This document shows positions 57,049 to 64,000 of a stretch of DNA of 64,000 bases, piece by piece. Position 1 is the first letter of the stretch, and every line of letters begins with the position of its first letter. Where the stretch lies: positions 310,001-374,000 of the forward strand of contig NZ_MBSO01000012.1 in the NCBI RefSeq assembly GCF_001695835.1, given 5' to 3'. The position numbers were made by a program, and so were the translations under genes. The notes under the pieces were generated by a model. The model was not told the origin of the DNA. It ran no database searches and was given only the letters and a program-made list of their open reading frames with translations. The stretch is from Ensifer sp. LC11 (lineage in GTDB: Bacteria; Pseudomonadota; Alphaproteobacteria; Rhizobiales; Rhizobiaceae).

Positions 57049-57178
57049 GACCGTCTGTCAAGAGGTGCAGGCGTTGGGTTCTGAGTAGGCTAGGCTCAGG
57101 CGAGTGTCCGAGGCCCATCGGGGGAGGCTCGCGTCTGCGTGAGTTGTGTTCTCAAAAAGTCAGAGCCCGGGCGAAAAA

Positions 57179-57204
57179 GAGCCGCCCGGAAATCCGGGCG
57201 GCTC
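57179..57204 (-). terminator. rho-independent terminator of the VOC gene
   Basis: GAGCCGCCCGGA (57179-57190) pairs with TCCGGGCGGCTC (57193-57204). On the minus strand it is followed by TTTTTCGCCC. It lies 24 bp past the stop. Confidence 0.88.
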
Positions 57205-57227
57205 CTGTTATCTGTAGCCGTCGGCGA

Positions 57228-57635
57228 TCAGCCCTGCTGTTGAGCGGCTTCCTGGTCCATCCACATGAACTCCCAGACGTGGCCGTCGAGGTCCTGGAAG
57301 GAGATGCCGTACATGAAGCCGTAGTCGAGCGCCGGCTTCCACGGCTTGGCGCCGGCGGCGAGCGCCTTGGCGAGCATGTCGTTGACTTCGGCGCGGCTCC
57401 CCGCGGAAAGGGCGGTGATGACCTCCGTGCCCTTCCTGGCGTCGCTGATCTCGCCGGTGATGAAGTCGCGGAACTTCGGTTCCGTCAACAGCATGACGAA
57501 AATGTTGTCCGAGATCACCGTGCAGGCGGCGGTGTCGTCGGAGAACTGCTCGTTGAAGGTGAAGCCCAGTGCGGCGAAGAACGCGCGCGAGGCCTTCAGA
57601 TCCTTGACCGGCAGGTTTACGAAAATCATGCGCAT
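57228..57635 (-). CDS. VOC superfamily (glyoxalase/bleomycin-resistance-like) protein
   Basis: A protein of 135 residues made of two beta-alpha-beta-beta-beta units. It starts 'MRMIFVNLPVKDLKASRAFFAALGFTFNEQFSDDTAACTVI' and ends with 'GISFQDLDGHVWEFMWMD', the second unit with the D-x-D-G-H-x-W-E strand that usually supplies a metal-binding Glu. It is of the PhnB/YdfO-like kind whose substrates are largely unknown. AAGGAGC precedes the ATG at 57635. It is followed by its own terminator, so it is a single-gene unit between the TetR gene and a LysR gene. Confidence 0.88.
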   Translation of the reverse strand: MRMIFVNLPVKDLKASRAFFAALGFTFNEQFSDDTAACTVISDNIFVMLLTEPKFRDFITGEISDARKGTEVITALSAGSRAEVNDMLAKALAAGAKPWKPALDYGFMYGISFQDLDGHVWEFMWMDQEAAQQQG

Positions 57636-57853
57636 GAAATGCTCCTTGGAATGGATTTTCTGTTTTACAGATCAGCTCATTTCATCGATCGAATGAGCCA
57701 ACTCCCTGAAATTACGCAACTCCGGGCTAGGCCGTTTTACGTTTCTCCTGGAATTGCACAAAGGACGAATGCCGGTCGACGATCCCGACACCGGCTCAAA
57801 TATTTTTTTGAGCCGGGTTGATGTGGGGCGCAACCGCAGGTTTTCAAGCGGCG

Positions 57854-58783
57854 TCAACCTAGGCTGCCGGCGAAACGTTCGGCGAGGCGTTCGCGGCGGA
57901 AATGCTCGGCGACGAAGTCGACGAAGGCACGGGTCTTGGCCGGCAGCAGCGTGCGGCTCGAATAGTAGATAGAGATCGGCCCGGCATCGGCGTACCACTT
58001 GGGCACCAGGCGGCGCAGGGCGCCGGAAGCGAGGTACGGCAGCGCGTCCGGTACCGTGATGAGAGTGACGCCGAGGCCGAGGATTGCAGCCTCGCGCATG
58101 GCGGCAGGGTCGTTGACGGCGATCGTCTCCTTCGGTGTCGCCGCCATTTCTTCGCCCGCCGCGTTGCGCATTGTCCAGTGACGGATCCGCCCGCTCTGGC
58201 TCGAGCGCATGACGATGCCGTCGAGTACGGCAAGACCCTCGGGATCGAGCGGTATCGGCCGGCTTTCCATGTAAGCGGGGGAGGCGACGGCGATGATATG
58301 GGCGGGCGCCAGCACTCGCGAGACGATGCCCGGCGAAAGCTCGAAGCCGCCGCCGATCGCCGCATCGAAGCCTTCGGCGACGAGGTCCACCTGGCGATTG
58401 TCGAACTGCCAGTCGATGCGGATCGCCGGAAATTTTTTGAGAAAGGCCGGCAGCAGAGGCAGGATATGGGCGGTGCCGAAGGTCGGACTGAGGCTGACCT
58501 TGAGCACGCCGGCCGGCGCGCCTTTGTCGCCGGCGATGGCTGCGATCGCGCTTTGCAGCCCGTCGAGATTGTCCCGGATCGCCGCAAGGAAGCGTTCGCC
58601 TTCCTCCGTCAGCGTCAGCTTGCGGGTCGAGCGGTGAAACAGCCTGACACCGAGATTGCGCTCGAGCATTGCGACGTTGCGGCTGACCGCCGCTGGCGTC
58701 AGACCCAGCCGGCGCGCTGCGCCGGAGAAGCCGGCATGTTCGGCGCTGCGCACGAAGGATTCGAGATTGGCGAGCGTTTCCAT
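57854..58783 (-). CDS. LysR family transcriptional regulator
   Basis: A protein of 309 residues. The N-terminal wHTH is 'LANLESFVRSAEHAGFSGAARRLGLTPAAVSRNVAMLERNLGVRLFHRSTRKLTLTEEG'; the substrate-binding domain follows, with 'GVLKVSLSPTFGTAHILPLLPAFLKKFPAIRIDW'. It resembles the DsdC/CrgA-type group that controls adjacent SDR or oxidoreductase genes. The ATG at 58783 is preferred to an upstream TTG at 58795. It is divergent from the SDR gene at 58891, and the 107-bp gap contains an inverted repeat (58859-58883), consistent with control of the pair. Confidence 0.92.
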   Translation of the reverse strand: METLANLESFVRSAEHAGFSGAARRLGLTPAAVSRNVAMLERNLGVRLFHRSTRKLTLTEEGERFLAAIRDNLDGLQSAIAAIAGDKGAPAGVLKVSLSPTFGTAHILPLLPAFLKKFPAIRIDWQFDNRQVDLVAEGFDAAIGGGFELSPGIVSRVLAPAHIIAVASPAYMESRPIPLDPEGLAVLDGIVMRSSQSGRIRHWTMRNAAGEEMAATPKETIAVNDPAAMREAAILGLGVTLITVPDALPYLASGALRRLVPKWYADAGPISIYYSSRTLLPAKTRAFVDFVAEHFRRERLAERFAGSLG

Positions 58784-58858
58784 GGCGATATTCAAGTGAT
58801 CGTTGAAGATGATGAAAGCGATTGCGGACTTATGCTAGCGGAATGAAATGGCAATATC

Positions 58859-58883
58859 CACTCCATCGAAACGCATTGGAGTG
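58859..58883. promoter_or_regulatory. inverted repeat in the LysR/SDR divergent gap
   Basis: CACTCCA (58859-58865) and TGGAGTG (58877-58883) are perfect complements with an 11-base spacer, the spacing seen in T-N11-A LysR boxes. It ends 7 bp before the SDR start. Part of the right arm (GGAG) doubles as the SDR ribosome binding site. Confidence 0.5.
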
Positions 58884-58890
58884 AATGTTC

Positions 58891-59643
58891 ATGTCTGAGA
58901 CCACAAAATCCCTCGCCGGCAAGGCTGCCCTCGTCACCGGCGGCTCGCGCTCGATCGGTGCCGCGGTTGCCAAGCGCCTGGCAAAAGACGGCGCTGCCGT
59001 CGCCATCACCTATCACGGCTCGCCTGACAAGGCGGCGGCGGTCGTTGCCGAAATCGAGACCGCAGGTGGCCGGGCGGTGGCGATCAAGGCGGATGCCGGC
59101 GATGCTGCCGCCGTGCGTGCCGCCGTTGCCGAGACGGTCAAGCTTTTCGGCAGCGTCGACATCCTCGTCAACAATGCCGGCATCGCGCTTGGGGGGCCGA
59201 TCGATGAGATCACCGAAGCCGACTATGCCAGGATGATCGCCGTCAACGTCACCGGCGTCTTCGTCGCAACGCAGGAGGCGGTGCGCAGCATGAAGCCGGG
59301 CGGCCGCATCATTCACATCGGCTCTTCCATGGTGCGCTATGCGGCTTTCCCGACGGCCTCGCTCTACACGCTGACCAAGGGGGCCGTCGCTGGCTTCAAC
59401 CGCAGCCTGGTGCGCGACCTCGGCCCGCGCGGCATCACCGTCAATACGGTTCATCCCGGCCCGACCGACACCGACATGAACCCGGATGGCGGGCCGGTCT
59501 CGAAGATCGTCGGCCCCGGCATGGCGATCGGCCGCTATGGCAGGCCGGAGGAGATCGCGAGCGTCGTTGCCTATCTCGCCAGCCCGGAAGCCGCCTTCGT
59601 CACCGGTGCCGACATTGTCGCCGACGGCGGCTTTACCGCCTGA
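58891..59643 (+). CDS. short-chain dehydrogenase/reductase
   Basis: A protein of 250 residues of the classical SDR type. TGGSRSIG at about 16-23 is the coenzyme motif, NNAG occurs in 'VDILVNNAGIALGGPIDE', and the active site is Ser in 'HIGSSMVRYAAFP', YxxxK in 'SLYTLTKGAVAGFNRSL'. The C-terminal 'VTGADIVADGGFTA' is typical of FabG-like 3-oxoacyl reductases and other SDRs. The substrate is unknown. Start ATG 58891 has GGAGTG at a good distance; ATG 58885 is too close. Divergent from its probable LysR regulator. Confidence 0.92.
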   Translation: MSETTKSLAGKAALVTGGSRSIGAAVAKRLAKDGAAVAITYHGSPDKAAAVVAEIETAGGRAVAIKADAGDAAAVRAAVAETVKLFGSVDILVNNAGIALGGPIDEITEADYARMIAVNVTGVFVATQEAVRSMKPGGRIIHIGSSMVRYAAFPTASLYTLTKGAVAGFNRSLVRDLGPRGITVNTVHPGPTDTDMNPDGGPVSKIVGPGMAIGRYGRPEEIASVVAYLASPEAAFVTGADIVADGGFTA

Positions 59644-59767
59644 CCGGGCGCAGTCGAACCGAGCCCACGATCCGCCGGTCGGCGGATCAGCACACGTCCA
59701 GTTCCAATCAGCGTCATGGCTTTCGCCGAACGAGAGGCGGGCCGGCGCAACGACAAGGAGACCCAAC

Positions 59768-60367
59768 ATGTCTATCGGTATCATCGGCTCCGGCAACATC
59801 GGCGCAGCCTTCGCCCGGGCGCTTGCCAAAGCCAACATTCCCGCTGTCATCGCCAACAGCCGCGGGCCGGAAAGCCTGAAAGCGCTGACCGATGAGCTCG
59901 GCCCCTTCATCACCGCCGGGACGCGTGAAGAGGCGGCGAGCGCCGACATTGTGCTCGTCGCCGTCAACTGGTCGAAGCTGCCGCCGGCGCTTGCGGGCTT
60001 GCCCGCCTGGAACGGCCGCATCGTCATCGATGCCAACAACCCGATCGAGGCGCCGCTGTTCAAGCCGGCCGAGCTTGGCGGCCGCCTGTCGAGCGAGATC
60101 TTTGCCGATCTTGTGCCTGGCGCCCGCGTCGTCAAGGCCTTCAACCACCTGCAGGCGCATCTCGTTTCCGGCGATCCACAAGCCGAAGGCGGTCGACGTG
60201 TGCTGTTCATCTCCGGTGACGACGCTGCTGCGAAGGGGGAGGTGGCCCGGTTGATCGACCGCCTCGGTTTCTTCGGCCTCGACCTTGGTCCGCTCTCGGT
60301 TGGTGGGAGCCTCGCACAGTTCCCCGGCGGCCCGCTGCCGACGCTCAACCTCGTCAGGTTCGGGTGA
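59768..60367 (+). CDS. NADPH-dependent F420-reductase-like (coenzyme F420-dependent NADP oxidoreductase) protein
   Basis: A protein of 199 residues. The N-terminal Rossmann motif is GIIGSGNIGAAFARALAKANIPAVIANSRGPESL, the NADP-binding form (NSRGP) found in F420_oxidored (PF03807) proteins. 'IVLVAVNWSKLPPALAGLPAWNGRIVIDANNP' and 'GARVVKAFNHLQAHLVSGDPQAEGGRRVLFISGDDAAAK' follow the family. No F420-dependent pathway is otherwise visible, so it may simply act as an NAD(P)H-dependent reductase. AAGGAGACCCAAC precedes the ATG at 59768. It lies 124 bp after the SDR gene and may be cotranscribed with it. Confidence 0.88.
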   Translation: MSIGIIGSGNIGAAFARALAKANIPAVIANSRGPESLKALTDELGPFITAGTREEAASADIVLVAVNWSKLPPALAGLPAWNGRIVIDANNPIEAPLFKPAELGGRLSSEIFADLVPGARVVKAFNHLQAHLVSGDPQAEGGRRVLFISGDDAAAKGEVARLIDRLGFFGLDLGPLSVGGSLAQFPGGPLPTLNLVRFG

Positions 60368-60380
60368 GATTGGCGACCGG

Positions 60381-60406
60381 ATGGCGACGCCGCTCAGCGT
60401 CGCCAT
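60381..60406 (+). terminator. hairpin after the reductase gene
   Basis: ATGGCGACGC (60381-60390) and GCGTCGCCAT (60397-60406) form a perfect 10-bp stem with a 6-base loop, 13 bp after the stop. No T tract follows, so termination is uncertain. Confidence 0.35.
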
Positions 60407-60423
60407 GGGCCCTCAGGCTGCAG

Positions 60424-60711
60424 CGGCCGATCTTGCCGGTGATCACACTGCCGACCGGTCCCTCCTTCGATGATACGGGACTTCTTCAGCAGGCGGCGCT
60501 TGCCGGTCTGGGCGCCGGCTTGCTGCCGGCGGCCATGGTGGCGCTGGATATCGAGGCGGACCGCCTGGTGCAACTGGCAAGCGAAACGCATATCGAGGCC
60601 TTTGCCCTTGTCTATCCGGAAACGAATGCCGGCCAGCCAACGATCGCGGCGTTTCGGGATTGGGTGCTCGATGCTGCTCGGTCGAGCCGGCACGCAGGAC
60701 CACAGGATTGA
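60424..60711 (+). pseudogene. C-terminal remnant of a LysR-type regulator
   Basis: The frame 60424-60711 reads 'PSFDDTGLLQQAALAGLGAGLLPAAMVALDIEADRLVQL', the usual end of LysR substrate-binding domains of the GcvA-like type, and ends normally. No HTH or first half of the domain precedes it; the region just before is the tail of the neighbouring reductase gene and a hairpin. It therefore looks like the last third of a deleted regulator. Whether it is still expressed is unlikely, as no ribosome binding site or start fits. Confidence 0.7.
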
Positions 60712-60902
60712 GCGGCGCCTCGGCTTTTCTGCTTGCTTTCTGTCGGCGACCACCTAGTGGCCTATCGGGCGATGCAGTCCCGGCACTGAGTCAGTGGGCC
60801 GTGCGCATCGTGGTCGGTGCATCGCCAGTGAATTCCACGTTGATACGCTGCAAAATCTAAGGTTGAATTCCAAGGATCAATCGGAGGCCGACGGGAGAGA
60901 AA
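60712..60902. other. short spacer before the orphan gene
   Basis: No gene or structure is supported. Together with the LysR remnant it forms about 535 bp without an intact gene (60368-60902). Confidence 0.45.
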
Positions 60903-61487
60903 ATGAACTTGGCAGCGTGGCACTATTTTTTGGCCCTTGAGCGGGATTTGATCAGAACGCTGGATTACGTTGAGCTGCATCCCGACAACGCTGACGCATT
61001 CTCCAACGAGTATGCGAAGCTCCTACTGCTTGTTGGAAGTGAAGTAGACGTAGTTGCGAAACAACTGTGCAGGACCGTTCCGGGCGGTGACAATGCCAAT
61101 AATATCCTCGGCTATCAGCAGGCTTTGACAGCGGCATTTCCCGGCATCTATTCCGTCGACATCAACATTTCGAGATACTCGATGTCATTCAAGCCGTGGC
61201 AGGCTTGGGAAGAGGAGTCGAATTCGCCGACATGGTGGAAGGCCTACAACGAAGTTAAGCATGAGCGAAATTCGAACTATCGCGTCGCCAATCAGGGAAA
61301 TGTAGCTACAGCCTTCTGCGGGCTCCTCGTTCTGCTAATGTACCACTTCCGGAAGTATGAACTCCAGCCGTATCCGCAGTTGCTTGAGAGAGGTTTCCCG
61401 GACAGTCTCGTCGTCGGAGGAAACCACGACCTCCCAGGGCTCAACTATACCCATGAGGGCGCGTTTGCAGCTTGGGAGCAATCATAG
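60903..61487 (+). CDS. orphan protein with HEPN-like signature, function unknown
   Basis: A protein of 194 residues, largely helical. Residues 111-150 ('WWKAYNEVKHERNSNYRVAN' followed by 'GNVATAFCGLLVLLMYHF') contain an N-x-V-K-H-x-R motif (Asn116 to Arg122) and a following hydrophobic helix, as seen in HEPN-related hypothetical proteins found near mobile or defence genes. The first half ('LERDLIRTLDYVELHPDNADAFSNEYAKLLLLVGSEVDVVAKQLC') fits the preceding helices. Codon use is clearly more A/T-rich than its neighbours, suggesting transfer. GGGAGAG precedes the start. No partner toxin, antitoxin or nuclease gene lies next to it. Confidence 0.75.
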   Translation: MNLAAWHYFLALERDLIRTLDYVELHPDNADAFSNEYAKLLLLVGSEVDVVAKQLCRTVPGGDNANNILGYQQALTAAFPGIYSVDINISRYSMSFKPWQAWEEESNSPTWWKAYNEVKHERNSNYRVANQGNVATAFCGLLVLLMYHFRKYELQPYPQLLERGFPDSLVVGGNHDLPGLNYTHEGAFAAWEQS

Positions 61488-61633
61488 CCGCTCGCCACAG
61501 ACCATTCTGTCTAGGCGCGAAGACGGTTCGGAAAATATGCTCGCTCAACCAACTTTGTTCTAGGTAGATGCGTCGAGGTCGTGGCGACGTGATGTGCCGA
61601 GGAGGCGGGGATAGCTGGCGACTTCTTTCTATC

Positions 61634-62527
<894 letters not shown>

Positions 62528-62652
62528 TCATGAATCCTTCTCATAGGTCCATGCCGTTTATACCATCTAATCGCAGGCAGCAGCCATGGCTAGATTGTGC
62601 ACAGCAACAGGGCAGACGACGGCTCGTCGCGGCCACCCAAGGAGAGGAAGCC

Positions 62653-63057
62653 ATGGAGATCAGGAGAAGCGGGTCGCAGCCTTCGGCCAGGGGGCCTGAG
62701 GACTGGTTTACGGGAACGGTGCGCATCGACCCGTTGTTTGCCGTGCGGGAGCCGGCGCGCGCCGCCGGCAACACCGTCACCTTCGAGCCCGGTGCCCGCA
62801 CGGCCTGGCATACGCATCCGCTCGGCCAGGTGCTGATCGTCGTTTCAGGCTGCGGCCGCGTGCAGCGCGAGGGCGAGCCGATCGAAGAGATCCGGCCGGG
62901 CGACGTTGTCTGGTTCGAGTCGGGTGAAAAACACTGGCACGGAGCCGCGCCGACGACCGCCATGACCCATATCGCCATCCAGGAATCGCTCGACGGCAAG
63001 GCGGTTGACTGGATGGAAAAGGTGACGGACGCCGAGTACGGCGCCAAGGCGGAGTAG
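62653..63057 (+). CDS. cupin domain protein
   Basis: A protein of 134 residues with a single cupin barrel. Motif 1 is '[33 protein letters not shown]', with His-x-His and a later Glu or Gln, and motif 2 is '[30 protein letters not shown]', with the final His. These bind a metal ion. The sequence belongs to the small cupins found beside LysR regulators and dehydrogenases; no reaction is certain, although a related clade has hydroxynitrile lyase activity. GGAGAGGAAG precedes the ATG at 62653. It starts the direction shared with the MFS exporter 8 bp downstream. Confidence 0.88.
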   Translation: MEIRRSGSQPSARGPEDWFTGTVRIDPLFAVREPARAAGNTVTFEPGARTAWHTHPLGQVLIVVSGCGRVQREGEPIEEIRPGDVVWFESGEKHWHGAAPTTAMTHIAIQESLDGKAVDWMEKVTDAEYGAKAE

Positions 63058-63065
63058 ACACGACA

Positions 63066-64000
63066 ATGGACGTCACGTCGGTGAAGAACCATTCAACGCG
63101 CAAGGCGGCCGTGCTGGCGATCATCATCGTCAGCTACCTGATGATCGTGCTCGACATCTCGATCGTGATCACCGGCCTGCCGAAAATCCGCGACGAGCTG
63201 CAGTTCAGCGATGCCGGGCTTTCCTGGGTGCACAGCGCCTATACGCTCGCCTTTGGCGGCTTCCTGCTGCTGGGCGCGCGGGCGGGTGACATACTCGGAC
63301 GTCGCCGCATGTTCATTGCCGGGCTTGCCGTTTTCACGGCCGCCTCCGCGGTCATCGGGCTCGCGCCGTCGCCGGCGTGGCTGCTGGCCGCCCGCGCCGT
63401 GCAAGGCTTCGGCTCGGCCATCCTCGCGCCCGCCACGCTGGCGTTGATCCAGACGCATTTCACCGAAGGACCGGAGCGCACCCGGGCGGTCGCCTATTAC
63501 AGTTCGGTCGCCGGCATCGGCGCCACCTTCGGCATGGTGCTTGGCGGCCTGCTCGCCGGCTGGCTCAGCTGGCGGGTCGGCTTTTTCATCAACCTGCCGA
63601 TCGGGATCGCCCTGATGCTGGCGGCGCGCGCTTACGTCGGGGAGACGGAACGGCGCACCGGTGAATTCGACCTCGCCGGCGCGGTGAGTTCGACGCTCGG
63701 GATGACCGCGCTCGTCTACGGCATCGTCCGCTCGGCGGAGAAGGGGGCGCACGACCCGCTGACACTATCGGCGCTTGCCTTCGGCCTTCTGCTGCTTGCC
63801 GCCTTCGTCGCCATTGAACGGCGCGCCGGGCAGCCGATCATGCCGCTCAGGCTCTTTTCGAGCCGCGAGCGCGTCGGGGCCTATCTGGCGCGCGTGCTTT
63901 TCCTGGCGGCGATGATCGGGTTCTTTTTCTTCTTCACCCAATATCTTCAAGGGGTCCTTCACCTCGATCCGCTGGCCTCCGGTCTCGCCTTCATTCCGGC
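63066..64000 (+). CDS. MFS transporter of the DHA2 (EmrB/QacA) type, cut by window edge
   Basis: The frame is open from an ATG at 63066 to the last base, 311 codons. The translation starts MDVTSVKNHSTRKAAVLAI and gives about nine membrane segments. Motif A appears in 'FLLLGARAGDILGRRRMFIAG', the helix-4 region in 'ARAVQGFGSAILAPATLALI', and motif C in 'SSVAGIGATFGMVLGGLLAGWLSWRVGFFINLPIGI'. These mark 14-helix drug:H+ antiporters of DHA2. It starts 8 bp after the cupin stop, suggesting cotranscription. Its C-terminal third lies beyond the window. Confidence 0.9.
   Translation, partial: MDVTSVKNHSTRKAAVLAIIIVSYLMIVLDISIVITGLPKIRDELQFSDAGLSWVHSAYTLAFGGFLLLGARAGDILGRRRMFIAGLAVFTAASAVIGLAPSPAWLLAARAVQGFGSAILAPATLALIQTHFTEGPERTRAVAYYSSVAGIGATFGMVLGGLLAGWLSWRVGFFINLPIGIALMLAARAYVGETERRTGEFDLAGAVSSTLGMTALVYGIVRSAEKGAHDPLTLSALAFGLLLLAAFVAIERRAGQPIMPLRLFSSRERVGAYLARVLFLAAMIGFFFFFTQYLQGVLHLDPLASGLAFIP

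Noticed and set aside
63093-63752. Minus-strand frame under the right-edge MFS gene
   Set aside because: Arg- and Asp-rich antisense shadow; the plus strand carries an unbroken transporter frame.

Overview
This window looks like a chromosomal segment of a Rhizobiaceae alphaproteobacterium, most likely the Sinorhizobium/Ensifer group. The reasons are uniformly high GC, a complete rhizobial division and cell wall (dcw) cluster, a betaine-lipid btaAB pair, a PPi-dependent phosphofructokinase, an FtsZ with a very long linker, a CtrA-type site upstream of ddl-ftsQAZ, and several palindromic intergenic repeats of the rhizobial mosaic type. The assignment rests on gene order and family recognition; no database search was possible.

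Layout. 1-23.9 kb is housekeeping and envelope maintenance: a DMT exporter (cut by the left edge), an alpha/beta hydrolase, an exported RNase T2 homologue lacking canonical active-site residues, ettA, an ArsR-methyltransferase fusion regulator with metF behind a perfect inverted repeat, a second DMT exporter, a MltB-like transglycosylase, a GH25 lysozyme-like lipoprotein, btaA-btaB, a GGDEF protein with a degenerate EAL domain, a serine hydrolase, an SLT lipoprotein, a LysE exporter, pfp, a TerB/J-domain protein overlapping a peptidoglycan amidase, another SLT enzyme and an FAD oxidoreductase. Five peptidoglycan-cleaving enzymes therefore lie upstream of the dcw cluster. The RNase P RNA is at 24.1-24.5 kb.

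25.1-47.4 kb is the dcw cluster: mraZ-rsmH-ftsL-ftsI-murE-murF-mraY-murD-ftsW-murG-murC-murB, then a break (terminators, a palindromic repeat, a divergently oriented MFS symporter and an aquaporin), then ddl-ftsQ-ftsA-ftsZ. These genes make lipid II precursors from UDP-MurNAc to the flipped and polymerised product, and build the Z ring. lpxC, bamD, recN, a membrane-anchored protein of unknown function and ligA follow on the same strand, so outer-membrane assembly and DNA repair functions adjoin the division genes. mraZ is preceded by four TGGG boxes at exact 10-bp spacing, which reads as the MraZ operator.

54.8-64 kb is accessory: a TetR-SDR-methyltransferase set with a shared operator-like motif, a VOC protein, a LysR/SDR divergent pair with an inverted repeat between them, an NADP-binding reductase, a LysR remnant, an orphan protein with a HEPN-like signature, another LysR divergent from a cupin gene, and a DHA2-type MFS exporter cut by the right edge.

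No phage, insertion sequence, CRISPR array, tRNA or 5S/16S/23S rRNA gene was seen. I found no clear multi-gene undescribed system. The best leads are the four-box MraZ operator, a 25-residue membrane protein with its own ribosome binding site, the orphan HEPN-like gene, the RNase T2 homologue with replaced catalytic residues, and the paired mosaic repeats.
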